In this document: positions 45,215 to 53,639 of the stretch, in pieces
Layout of the letters: the number at the start of each line of letters is the position of its first letter
How positions within the stretch are numbered: the first letter of the stretch is position 1
DNA from: Sulfidibacter corallicola
GTDB taxonomy: Bacteria; Acidobacteriota; Holophagae; Acanthopleuribacterales; Acanthopleuribacteraceae
DNA length: 64,000 nt
Reading direction: 5' to 3'
Assembly (NCBI RefSeq): GCF_017498545.1
Contig: NZ_CP071793.1
Location: forward strand, 7,434,256 to 7,498,255
Notes under the pieces: generated by a model
What the model was told of the DNA's origin: nothing
Seen by the model: only the letters and a program-made list of their open reading frames with translations
Database searches by the model: none
Position numbers and translations under genes: made by a program

Positions 45215-46416
45215 GGCGGTGATCCCGGGTTGCCGATGGAAATCCGGGCGCGGACCCAGCCGTCCGCCTCGCGAACGGTGAAGCGGTGCCCATCGGGATA
45301 GCTGAACTTCAGGCGTTCCCGAACATTGCGCAATCCAAGCCCCGTGCTTTGCCCCCACTCATCGTCTTTGGTCGCCTCCGGGTCGACCCACCGCCCCGAA
45401 TTGGCGACCTCGATGTGAAGTGTGTCCTCGCGGAGCACGGCGGAAAGCGACAGGCGCAGCGGCTTGGGGCTGGTCTTCATCCCGTACTTGACCGCGTTCT
45501 CCAACAGGGGGTGGAGCAGGAACGCGGGCAACAAGCATGACGCCGTTTCGGGTTCGATCTCGAAACGCCACACGAGTTTGTCTTCGAAGCGGATTTTTTC
45601 GACGGCCAGATAGCTGCGCAGGGTGTCGATTTCATCGCGCAGGGTGACCTGGCTGACGGCTTCGCGGAGCAGCGAGCTCCGCAGGAAATCCGACAGCTCT
45701 TCCACCACTTCTCCCGCCGATTCGGGGTTTTCGTGAATTAGGGACCGGATCGAGTTCAGGGAATTGAACAGGAAATGGGGGTTGAGCTGGTAGCGAAGCA
45801 TTTGGAGCTGAGCTTCCCGGGCCAGGGCCTCCGACCGGAGCAGGCCCTGTTTGTGGACCTCGACGTCGAGCCAGTATCTGGTGCCGAAATACAAGGCGCT
45901 CCAGGCCAGAAAGACCATCGAATAATCGAAGGCCAACTTGAGGTACATGGAGGGACCCGAGACCGCGAGATCGGGGATGAGCCTGGGCAGCAAGGCGACC
46001 TTGAAGCCGAACATGAGGGCCAGGCCGCATCCGACCGAGCAGATCGCACCGATGGCTCCAAGGGTCAGGTAGGAACGGGAACGGGCCCAGAGCCGGCGAT
46101 ACAGGAGGTGCAGCAGCAGGGTCATGGAGAAAGCCATCGTCACGCGCACCATCTCCGCGAGCAGGATCCTGGCCGGGCCGATGTACATGCCCATGTAGGT
46201 GTTCAATGCCAGGAGCCGTGCCAAATACGACCCGAGCCCGTACAGGCCCCAGCCCAGGAATTGCGCCTTCCAGAAGAGGGTCGCCCGGTCGGCCGTCCAG
46301 CGTTCGGCAAGGGTGGCTTCGCCCGGCCAGCTTGGCGGGCCTGTGCGCGGGGGCGCTCGGTTGAATTCGAAACGATCGGCGTCTGGCATGAAAAGCATTC
46401 TATCAGCAGATGTCAT
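45211..46416 (-). CDS. LytS-type sensor histidine kinase
   Basis: 401 residues. After a ~45-residue Pro-rich N-terminus there are four or so membrane helices (~53-72, ~78-103, ~115-138, ~148-175) with little periplasmic sequence. The His_kinase domain follows (QLNPHFLFNSLNSIRSLI, phospho-acceptor His in NPHFLFN), then a HATPase_c domain with the N-box HPLLENAVKYG and the G-box STGLGLRNVRERL. This 4-TM architecture is common in Acidobacteria and Bacteroidetes. There is no clear ribosome site at 46416, and ATGs at 46398 or 46389 are possible starts. The TPR gene ends 43 bases upstream and the response regulator overlaps downstream, so the three likely form one operon. Confidence 0.94.
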   Translation of the reverse strand: MTSADRMLFMPDADRFEFNRAPPRTGPPSWPGEATLAERWTADRATLFWKAQFLGWGLYGLGSYLARLLALNTYMGMYIGPARILLAEMVRVTMAFSMTLLLHLLYRRLWARSRSYLTLGAIGAICSVGCGLALMFGFKVALLPRLIPDLAVSGPSMYLKLAFDYSMVFLAWSALYFGTRYWLDVEVHKQGLLRSEALAREAQLQMLRYQLNPHFLFNSLNSIRSLIHENPESAGEVVEELSDFLRSSLLREAVSQVTLRDEIDTLRSYLAVEKIRFEDKLVWRFEIEPETASCLLPAFLLHPLLENAVKYGMKTSPKPLRLSLSAVLREDTLHIEVANSGRWVDPEATKDDEWGQSTGLGLRNVRERLKFSYPDGHRFTVREADGWVRARISIGNPGSPP

Positions 46417-46459
46417 GGCTCATGGGCTGGGGGCGGCGGTTTTTCGAAGGGGGTTCCGT

Positions 46460-47539
46460 TCACTGACCATCCCTCGCTTCGACGAGAAGGCGCTCGGCCT
46501 CTTCGCGCACCCGCCGCAGCTCGTGGCGCCGGGCGAGATCCAGACATTCTTTGCCGTATTTGACGGCTTCGTCCATTCGGTGCTCGGCCAGGTGAATTCG
46601 GGCGAGGTCCAAAAGCTGCACTGCGGTGGCCGCGTGGGCCTGGGTTCTCCGGGTCACTCGCAGTCCTTCCGACAGCCAGGCGATGGCCGTATCCGTGTCT
46701 CGCCGGTGTTCGTAGAGGAAGGTCGCCAGGGTGGAGATCGCGAAGCCGGTCCCGGACACCGAGCCGGCGCGACTTCGGGCGGTCACACAGCGCCTGAAAT
46801 ACAGTTCGGCCTCGGCGAGTCGGTTCTCGTTCAGGGCAATCTGGCCCAGGTGACGCAGGCAATACCCGAGGACCACGGGGTTGCCGCCTTTTTCCGCGGC
46901 GGCGGCGCCTTCCCGGTACCGTGCGGCGGCGCGTTTCGGATGGCCTGCCCGCTCGGCGAGGTAACCCATGTGGAACAAGGACTCGCCCAGGCCCGACCAG
47001 GCGCGGGGGTCTGCCGGTGTGGCTACGACCAACTCGCGGTGGATGGCCCATGCCTGCTCGTGCAGGGCGGTCAAGGCGTCAAAGATCAATTCGGTCTCGA
47101 AACCACACTGCACCAGCATGTTGTTGCCCATCGCGTTCAGGGCCGCCGCTCGGGTCAGGTCATCTCTTCCCTCGGTGGCGAGCTGCCTCGCTTCGGAAAG
47201 GACGTCGTCGGCGGCGTCGAAATGCCCTTGCCTGGTCAAGGTCCTGCCCAACTGTTGGAGGATCCGCGCTTTCCAAGCATTGGGCGAGGCCGAGTCCGGG
47301 GCGACGTCCAGGCCCAATTCGAGCAGCGCTCGGCTGTGCACGTACCGGTTCGTCAGGCGGTATGTCTCGGCCAGGTCGAGCAGCGGCGGGAGCAAGGCAT
47401 CGCTGGATTGGTTCAGTACCGCGTTCGGGTCGGCAACATGCGGCCCGTGAACGTCATCCGCCATCGGTGGATGGGCTGTGCAGGTGAGCGCCATCCCCAA
47501 GCTCAGTGCGAGTATCGCGAATTTGGATCTCTTCTTCAT
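46460..47539 (-). CDS. Secreted TPR protein linked to the LytS/LytTR pair
   Basis: 359 residues; GGGAG lies 5 bases before the ATG. A signal peptide (FAILALSLGMALTCTAH) exports it. From ~45 to the end it consists of degenerate TPR pairs: AWKARILQQLGRTLTRQGHFDAADDVL, GYCLRHLGQIALNENRLAEAELYFRRC, AVQLLDLARIHLAEHRMDEAVKYGKECLDLARR. TPR proteins encoded with LytS/LytTR modules may act as periplasmic sensing partners, but that is inference from position. The Cys at ~20 might be a lipidation site, though the residues before it (ALT) fit a lipobox poorly. Confidence 0.88.
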   Translation of the reverse strand: MKKRSKFAILALSLGMALTCTAHPPMADDVHGPHVADPNAVLNQSSDALLPPLLDLAETYRLTNRYVHSRALLELGLDVAPDSASPNAWKARILQQLGRTLTRQGHFDAADDVLSEARQLATEGRDDLTRAAALNAMGNNMLVQCGFETELIFDALTALHEQAWAIHRELVVATPADPRAWSGLGESLFHMGYLAERAGHPKRAAARYREGAAAAEKGGNPVVLGYCLRHLGQIALNENRLAEAELYFRRCVTARSRAGSVSGTGFAISTLATFLYEHRRDTDTAIAWLSEGLRVTRRTQAHAATAVQLLDLARIHLAEHRMDEAVKYGKECLDLARRHELRRVREEAERLLVEARDGQ

Positions 47540-48028
47540 GCCGTCTCCCTGTTGGTTTTCGTGGTTTGACTCTCGCTCGAACGCATGGAAGCTACCGGGA
47601 TCGATGACGGAACCGCGGCCGGATGCGAGGCCTTTTTCCCAAGATGGATCTCCACAGCCGCGCGCATGCAGCCCGCGCAGGAGCGCTCCCGTCCAGATCC
47701 ACGATACGGATTCAAGTTGGATAGCTCATTCTACGGACCCTGTTCCGCGTCGAACCGGGCCGGTACCGCAAGCGGTCGATCCGATGGTGTAAGCGGTCAA
47801 TATCCGTCGCGAGCGGTTGGGGACTTGTTCGAAAATGCCGTCAGCCGTCGCGCTTTTCCGAACCGTTTCTTCCGGATGGGTGTTGGCTGCCCGCATGAAA
47901 CAAACCGCTCCAAGTTGCCGCGGTGTGGGAGATTCGTCGTGCCGGTCAGGTGTGGCAGCCATACCGGCCGTGCCCAACCGGCCGTGGCATACCGGCCGTG
48001 CCCTACCGGCATCGCACGCCGAATTCGC
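47540..48028. other. Intergenic, no gene supported; GGCCGG-rich repeats
   Basis: Upstream of both divergent genes. 47,925-48,015 contains four near copies of ACCGGCCGTG with TACC/AACC spacers and a hairpin GGTGTGG-CAG-CCATACC, resembling the hairpin-bearing part of the family 1 repeats. GGGAGATTCGTCGTGCCGG at ~47,928 matches the GAGATTCGTCGTG of the copy at 43,910. Confidence 0.45.
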
Positions 48029-48057
48029 TTGCGTTCGAAACATACCCAATAGATAAT
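48029..48057 (+). promoter_or_regulatory. Candidate sigma-70-type promoter of the TonB receptor gene
   Basis: TTGCGT (48029-48034), a 17-base spacer, then GATAAT (48052-48057). The predicted transcript would begin ~45 bases before the ATG. No classical Fur box is recognised in the AT-rich leader. Confidence 0.4.
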
Positions 48058-48109
48058 GTTTCGCAATAAAAATTGAGATTGAGTCCTAAATTTAGAAATT
48101 GAGGTTTGT

Positions 48110-50449
48110 ATGCGCTTGTCAGTTGCATTGCTGTTGTGCTCGTGTTTTGCCTTCTCGGCCGAAGATGCCGTGAAGCTCGACCAACAACCTGAAAAGAAGG
48201 AACTCGAAATCAGCTCTGAACGTCAGTTCATCCTGAACGATTCAAAACCGGCCACGGCCGCCGTCCGGCAAAAGGCAACCGTCATACCCGCTCAATTGAA
48301 CTCGAGCGCCGCGATGCCCATGGCGCACGCAGCGACACCAGTCGTCGCAATGATCGCTGACGAGGACAAAAAAGAGGCGCCCGCTAAAAAGGCTGAAGAG
48401 GCCGAGACTAAAGAGGAAATGGTCGTCATCGGGAAGTACCTGTACACTGACCTGATCAATGCGCTGAGAACCCCAACGCCGATCATCGACGTGCCGCAAA
48501 GCCTTTCCATCATGACGGCCGTCCAGCTCGAGGAGCAGGGCTTCACGAGCATCGGCGACATCATCAACTACACACCTGGTGTGAATACGTCGCAGGGCGA
48601 AGGCCACCGTGATGCGATTGTCTTCCGTGGCGTACGGTCCACGGCGGATTTCTTCATCGATGGCGTTCGCGATGATGTTCAGTATTACCGTCCTCTCTAC
48701 AATCTGGAGCAGGTGGAGATTCTTCGTGGCCCGAACGCGCTTCTCTTTGGGCGTGGCGGCACAGGCGGTATTTTGAACCGCGTCACGAAGAAAGGCAGGA
48801 TTGGCGAGCGTTTCACGAGATATCAGGCCGGATCCGATTCGTTTGGCGAATTTGGTCTCCAGATCGACAGCAACTTCGGCGTTAGCGACAGGCGAGCTTT
48901 CCGGATTAATGCTTTTTACGAAAGCCTTCAAAATCACCGCGATTTTTATGATGGTGATCGGATCGGCATCAATCCGACCGTCAAGTTCGCGCTCGGCCCG
49001 TCGACCACCCTCGACTTATCCTATGAATATGCCGATCACGAGCGTTTCGTTGACCGTGGTATTCCGACAGGAGACGACGGGCGCCCGGTTGAAGCCCTCG
49101 AAGACGTGGTTTTCGGGGATGGAGAGCTCAATACGACGGAGCTCGAGGCCCACTTGATTCGCGCGAAACTGGAGCACAAATTCTCGGAACACATCAAGGG
49201 CAATTTCAGCGCCTTCCACGGCAACTACGACAAGCTCTACCGGAACTTCTACGCCAGCGACTACGATGAAGCGACGAACATCGTCGAGCTTGACGGATAT
49301 GTGGACACGACCCTGCGTAAGAACACGATTCTGTCGGGAGACCTGATCGGCGAGTTCGATGCGGCCAACGTTCGGCACACGGTGATCTTCGGTGCTGAAT
49401 TTATCGACACCTCGTCGGACCAGAATCGCTACAACTCGTATTTCGATACTTCGGCTGCCGATGTCGCTGCCGGCGTGCCTGGCGCGAGAACCGACCAGGC
49501 GAACTTTTTGGCGACGCGTCCGATCGTTCTCACGAACGGTGTCGGCGTTCTGGCCGACGGCCGGACCACAAACAACAGTTTCTCGACAAATCTCAATGAC
49601 GACACGCGCGTGAACATTGAAGTGTTGTCGTTCTACCTTCAAGACGAGATCGAAATATCGGACAAATTCGATGTCACCCTCGGCGCTCGCTTCGATAGCT
49701 TCGACATCGAGGTTTTCAACGTTCCCGCCAATGAGGTACGGACCCGGGAGGATCAGGAGGTCTCGCCGCGCCTCGGATTGGTGTACAAGCCAAAGGAGAA
49801 CACCTCCTTTTACGCCAGCTACAGTGAATCCTTCCTGCCACGCAGCGGCGAGCAGTTCGCCAACATCAATGGTGACAACAATCGGCTGGATCCGAACACC
49901 TTCACCAACCTCGAGGCGGGTGTGAAGTGGGACTTCGACCGACGCCTGAGCCTGACTGCCGCGGTCTTCGAGATTGAACAGGAGTCGCCGGTCGTCGCCG
50001 ATTCGGACGCCGGAACCTTTGACGTGATCGAAACCTCGGTCGAAGGAATCGAGTTACAGCTCCAAGGGCAGGTTTCGGATCGATGGTTCATCTCGGGTGG
50101 ATATAGCTATTTGGATGGTGAGCAGGCGGACGGCGTTCTGCGTCCGCGCGAGCTGCCGGAAAACATGTTCTCGGTCTGGAACAGCTTTAAAGTGACGGAA
50201 CTGTTTTCTTTGGGGCTCGGGATGACCTACCAGGACGAGAGCTTCATCAACAACAGCAATAGCGCGGTTTTGCCGAGCTATACCCGTTTTGATGCAGCGG
50301 CTTACTACGACGTGTCAGACAAGATTCGGATTCAGTTGAATATCGAGAACCTGACCGACGAGCTCTATTTCCCGAACTCACACAGTACCCATCAGGCGAC
50401 CGTGGGAGCGCCTTTTAACGCACGTCTGTCACTCAAGGGGCAATTCTAG
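48110..50449 (+). CDS. TonB-dependent siderophore receptor
   Basis: 779 residues; GAGG five bases before the ATG and a short signal peptide (LSVALLLCSCFAFSA). A ~80-residue Ala/Lys/Glu-rich stretch (DEDKKEAPAKKAEEAETKEEMVVIGKY) precedes the plug and may contain the TonB box region (EEMVVIGK). The plug (~110-245) carries the siderophore-receptor signatures VPQSLSIMTAVQLEEQGF, RGVRSTADFFIDGVRDDVQYY and VEILRGPNALLFGRGGTGGILN. The remainder is a 22-strand barrel ending VGAPFNARLSLKGQF with a C-terminal Phe. The plug motifs are most like catecholate or hydroxamate receptors of the Fiu/FhuE type; the actual siderophore cannot be inferred. No uptake or regulatory genes are adjacent; a strong terminator follows. 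Confidence 0.93.
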   Translation: MRLSVALLLCSCFAFSAEDAVKLDQQPEKKELEISSERQFILNDSKPATAAVRQKATVIPAQLNSSAAMPMAHAATPVVAMIADEDKKEAPAKKAEEAETKEEMVVIGKYLYTDLINALRTPTPIIDVPQSLSIMTAVQLEEQGFTSIGDIINYTPGVNTSQGEGHRDAIVFRGVRSTADFFIDGVRDDVQYYRPLYNLEQVEILRGPNALLFGRGGTGGILNRVTKKGRIGERFTRYQAGSDSFGEFGLQIDSNFGVSDRRAFRINAFYESLQNHRDFYDGDRIGINPTVKFALGPSTTLDLSYEYADHERFVDRGIPTGDDGRPVEALEDVVFGDGELNTTELEAHLIRAKLEHKFSEHIKGNFSAFHGNYDKLYRNFYASDYDEATNIVELDGYVDTTLRKNTILSGDLIGEFDAANVRHTVIFGAEFIDTSSDQNRYNSYFDTSAADVAAGVPGARTDQANFLATRPIVLTNGVGVLADGRTTNNSFSTNLNDDTRVNIEVLSFYLQDEIEISDKFDVTLGARFDSFDIEVFNVPANEVRTREDQEVSPRLGLVYKPKENTSFYASYSESFLPRSGEQFANINGDNNRLDPNTFTNLEAGVKWDFDRRLSLTAAVFEIEQESPVVADSDAGTFDVIETSVEGIELQLQGQVSDRWFISGGYSYLDGEQADGVLRPRELPENMFSVWNSFKVTELFSLGLGMTYQDESFINNSNSAVLPSYTRFDAAAYYDVSDKIRIQLNIENLTDELYFPNSHSTHQATVGAPFNARLSLKGQF

Positions 50450-50476
50450 GGTCTTTTTGGTGATGTCGACTGGCGT

Positions 50477-50506
50477 GACGCGCTCCCGAAAGGGGGCGCG
50501 TCTTTT
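50477..50506 (+). terminator. Intrinsic terminator of the TonB receptor gene
   Basis: GACGCGCTCCC (50477-50487), loop GAAA, GGGGGCGCGTC (50492-50502), then TTTT (50503-50506). Confidence 0.85.
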
Positions 50507-50705
50507 GGCGTGTGGCCGAGGTAACCCTTTGCCTCGCCTGATTCCTCGTATCGCAGGTATATTCTCAATTTCCTGGCGGGGCTTCACCGCGCTTTTTTGC
50601 ACCATTTTTCATCGCTCACTACAATCTTCGGTGGGCACCATCCATTGGTCGAAACTCGCATTCGCATGCGCCCATTGGTGACCTTCTCGATCAACGGAGA
50701 CTGCC

Positions 50706-51086
50706 ATGGAAACCGCCGTAGAAATATTTGCCGCCGTCAATTTCGTGATCATCGGGCTCTCCCACATCACGCAACCCACCGCATGGGCCGAATTCTTCGT
50801 TTGGCTGCGGGAACGGGGTCATGCCGGCGTGTTCGTGAACGGCTTCATCAGCCTTGGCTTTGGGTCGATCGTGGTTGCGTTTCACAACGTGTGGACGGGC
50901 ATCCCCGCGATTCTGACGATCTACGGCTGGTTACTGATCCTAAAGGCCTTGGTTGCCTTCACCCTGCCCAGCTACGCCATGAAAAGTCTGCAACTCGTGA
51001 ACCCCGCCAACGCCAAGAAGTTCGCGGTTGCGGGTTTCGGATTGCTGCTTCTCGGCGGCTTGCTCATCTTTAGTATCGTCAGGTGA
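50706..51086 (+). CDS. Small four-helix membrane protein, unknown function
   Basis: 126 residues; GGAG lies 6 bases before the ATG. Four hydrophobic segments (~5-24, ~40-60, ~65-86, ~105-124) with short loops; N-terminal motif FVIIGLSHITQPTAWAEFF and the run FVNGFISLGFGSIVVAFHNVW. It is an integral inner-membrane protein. I do not recognise the family. It stands alone between a terminator and a repeat region. Confidence 0.8.
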   Translation: METAVEIFAAVNFVIIGLSHITQPTAWAEFFVWLRERGHAGVFVNGFISLGFGSIVVAFHNVWTGIPAILTIYGWLLILKALVAFTLPSYAMKSLQLVNPANAKKFAVAGFGLLLLGGLLIFSIVR

Positions 51087-51149
51087 TTGCGTCATCTAGG
51101 TTACGTGGCCTCGAGTCGCTTTGCGGGTCGAGCTTTGACGGCGCTGACG

Positions 51150-51530
51150 ATGGGGAACCTGCGATGCCTGTCCCTGGGGGTACTTTTCGAAGGGATTCAA
51201 GTCGGGAGTGCCCGCATGCTTCGAGGGTCGGTACGGCGGTCGGTTGGCCACGGCCGGTAAGCCGGCCCGGCCGACAGGCTTCTCGCAGGTTGGGGCTTCA
51301 ATGGACGCGTGGCTGCCAACTGGAGTTGCTTCGCTCTTTAAGTGTTCGGAAAGATGGCGTTATGTGGCTTCGATTGGTGGAGCAAGCTGCTCCACCTACA
51401 GGCTTTACGTCTCTTGCGTGCATGCGGGCTCCCCGAGCCGGCTCGCCTCGCCTTGAATCTTTCGCGACATCGAGCCGGGTATGCCCGCTCCGTTTGTTCG
51501 GAGTGCCTACCTGGCTCGGCGCTTCAAGGT
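51150..51530. repeat. Dispersed intergenic repeats, family 1 modules
   Basis: 51,200-51,290 has the GCATG...GGTTGGCCACGGCCGG...GGCCCGGCCGAC module seen at 44.0-44.2 kb. 51,366-51,530 matches 3,795-3,960 and carries the hairpin GGTGGAGCA-AGC-TGCTCCACC (51376-51396). The right end reaches into the last codons of the minus-strand gene that ends at 51507, so its C-terminal residues (ATLKRRAR) may derive from the repeat. Confidence 0.65.
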
Positions 51531-53336
51531 CGCACCGTGGCTGAATAGCCGTTCCTGGATGTCGTCCAGGGCATCCGGGTCAAGGCCGTCGCCATCGCCG
51601 TTGACCAACGTGATCACGCCGATGCCCGTGTCGGGGTTGAAGAACATGAAGGTATCGGCACCCGATTCTCCACCGTCGTGGCCGACCAGGTTTTGGTCGA
51701 ACTTCCGGGTGGTGAACCACAGCAGACCCTGTGAGACGGTGTCTTCGTCATCCTGGCCCTGGGGTACCTGCCGGTCCGCCAGCATGGTCTGGATGGTTTC
51801 GGCGCGAAGCACGCGGGTGCCGTCGAGGGTTCCGCCGTTCATGACCATGGCGAGGAACCGGGCCAAGTCGGCCGCGCTGGCACGACACTGCCCGTTGGGA
51901 TAGTCGGGAAAACCGTAGTGGCCCACCGCCTGGAACTGTCCGTTCGCGGCGACCTCGTAGGGAATCGCCACATCCGCCGGGTTGAAGTCCGCCAGGAACC
52001 AGCCGGTACGGTCGAGGCCGAGCGGAGTGAAGACCTGGTCCTTGCAGTAGGTGGCGAACGGCGTTTCGCTGACTCGTTCGATGAGGTAGCCGACGAGTGC
52101 CGTGCCCACATTGGAGTACTCGGAAGCGTCGCCAGGTCGGTCTTCCAGAAAATTGACCTCCTCGTCGTACCACTGCCCGCCGGGCGTGAGGTACCCCGCG
52201 AGGAAGGTGCCGAGCGCGATCGGCGAGTCGGCCCCGTAGGTGTAGGATTCCTCGGTCACGTCCTCGTTGTCGACGATGCCCGAGGTGTGGGTGAGCAGAT
52301 GTGACGCGAGGATGGTTTCGCCGGCCACCCAGGGGTTGTCCACGCGAAACGGCAAGATGTCGTTGATGGGCGCCTCGATGGCGATGAGGTCGTTTTCCCA
52401 GGCCTTCATGAAGATCACCCCGGTGATGGCCTTGCTGATCGACGCCAGGAGAAAAGGCGTCTCGGCCGTGACGGGCCGGTCGTTCGTCACATCGGCGAGT
52501 CCGTATCCGCCGGTCCAGGCCACCTTGCCGTTGACCACGATGGCGGCACCGAGACCGGGAATGTTGCCGGTAGCCATCTTTTGACGAATGTAGTCGCCCA
52601 TTTCGTCGGTTGCGGGTACGTACCGGCTGCCCGGGACGGCCACGATCTGGCTGACGTCGTTGCGGAAGGTCAGGGCGAACGCGGCGACATCACCCGTGGC
52701 GTTCAGGGTCAGGTTCGCTTTTTCGGGCACGTTGTCGCCGAACAGATCCGCAGCCATCGCCACGAGTTTGCCGTGGGGCGGGACCGTCCGGGTGATACTT
52801 TCGCGAAAGCTCTTGTCATGGGCGGCGAGGGTCAAGGTGAGGGTGACTGTGGTTTCACCGGTGTTGGTCACCGCGAACCCGCTCTGTTGGGCCTCGTCGT
52901 TCTGCAACAGGGGCAGCAGCCAATCGGTACCCGTTTGGGTCATCAAGGGCAGGCTCGAGGTGCCACCGCCCGACACGTGGGTGAAGCGCATCAAGCCGCT
53001 GAGGTTTTCGTTCGCCGTCGTCAGGTCCAGCCAGCCCTTGGATTCGGGAGCTTGGGGGAACAATTCGGTGATGGCCTGGTCGGAGCCCTCCAGGTTTGCG
53101 AGGGACAGGGTGGTCGAGCCCAAATGGGTACCGCTTTCGCCATAGGCTTGAATGGTGACGGTCGCGGCCTGGGGGTCCGGATTGACCAGGCTCAACCGCG
53201 TCTCCCAGGCTCCGTCGGCAAAGGTGAAATGGGGCAAAATGATGCGTCGCTCCTGGGCGTGCGTCGGTGCCTGACCAAAAAGCACCAAACTGAACAGCAA
53301 ACACGCGACTCCTCGCTCGAGGTCTTTCATGCACAT
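51507..53336 (-). CDS. Secreted serine beta-lactamase-family hydrolase with N-terminal shared module
   Basis: 609 residues from ATG 53336 (AGGAG 7 bases upstream). Signal peptide ACLLFSLVLFGQAPTHAQ. Residues ~30-240 are a diverged copy of the two-lobed module found at 6586, 10407 and 12971: two repeats each with a W/GxxxRLSLVN-type strand, a late LFxxxxP and an S/GGGTSS segment. Residues ~245-600 are a class C beta-lactamase/PBP-like (PF00144) domain: S299-I-S-K302 nucleophile motif, YSN in SEYSNVGTALVGYL and H-D-G in VGHDGGESG. Such enzymes include esterases and D-amino-acid peptidases, so resistance to beta-lactams should not be assumed. The stop lies at the edge of a dispersed repeat. Confidence 0.92.
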   Translation of the reverse strand: MCMKDLERGVACLLFSLVLFGQAPTHAQERRIILPHFTFADGAWETRLSLVNPDPQAATVTIQAYGESGTHLGSTTLSLANLEGSDQAITELFPQAPESKGWLDLTTANENLSGLMRFTHVSGGGTSSLPLMTQTGTDWLLPLLQNDEAQQSGFAVTNTGETTVTLTLTLAAHDKSFRESITRTVPPHGKLVAMAADLFGDNVPEKANLTLNATGDVAAFALTFRNDVSQIVAVPGSRYVPATDEMGDYIRQKMATGNIPGLGAAIVVNGKVAWTGGYGLADVTNDRPVTAETPFLLASISKAITGVIFMKAWENDLIAIEAPINDILPFRVDNPWVAGETILASHLLTHTSGIVDNEDVTEESYTYGADSPIALGTFLAGYLTPGGQWYDEEVNFLEDRPGDASEYSNVGTALVGYLIERVSETPFATYCKDQVFTPLGLDRTGWFLADFNPADVAIPYEVAANGQFQAVGHYGFPDYPNGQCRASAADLARFLAMVMNGGTLDGTRVLRAETIQTMLADRQVPQGQDDEDTVSQGLLWFTTRKFDQNLVGHDGGESGADTFMFFNPDTGIGVITLVNGDGDGLDPDALDDIQERLFSHGATLKRRAR

Positions 53337-53639
53337 ACATTCACTCCTGTTGCGGCTGTCTTTCGGCACGACCGAAGGTGGGGCTTCCTGGAACCATGGG
53401 GTGCCATGGGCTCCGAGGGAAACCGGATGCCGAAGGTTGTCTTTCCGGCGTTGGGTCGGGCTTCCATTCTTCGCTTGATTGCGCGGGCGTCGATAGGATG
53501 TATCGGCCCTGGCCTCGAAAGACATCATTTCCCACTACGGCCATCGAAGGGCCAAACCCCTACAGCTCGTGCTCTAGCGGCGGTGCCCTCGCGGCCGTAC
53601 CCTACCGGTCCTGCCTTACCGCACCTACTACCGGGCACG

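Noticed and set aside
51507..53336. Beta-lactam resistance gene
   Set aside because: The PF00144 family includes many esterases and peptidases; the N-terminal module and lack of an ampR neighbour do not support a resistance role.
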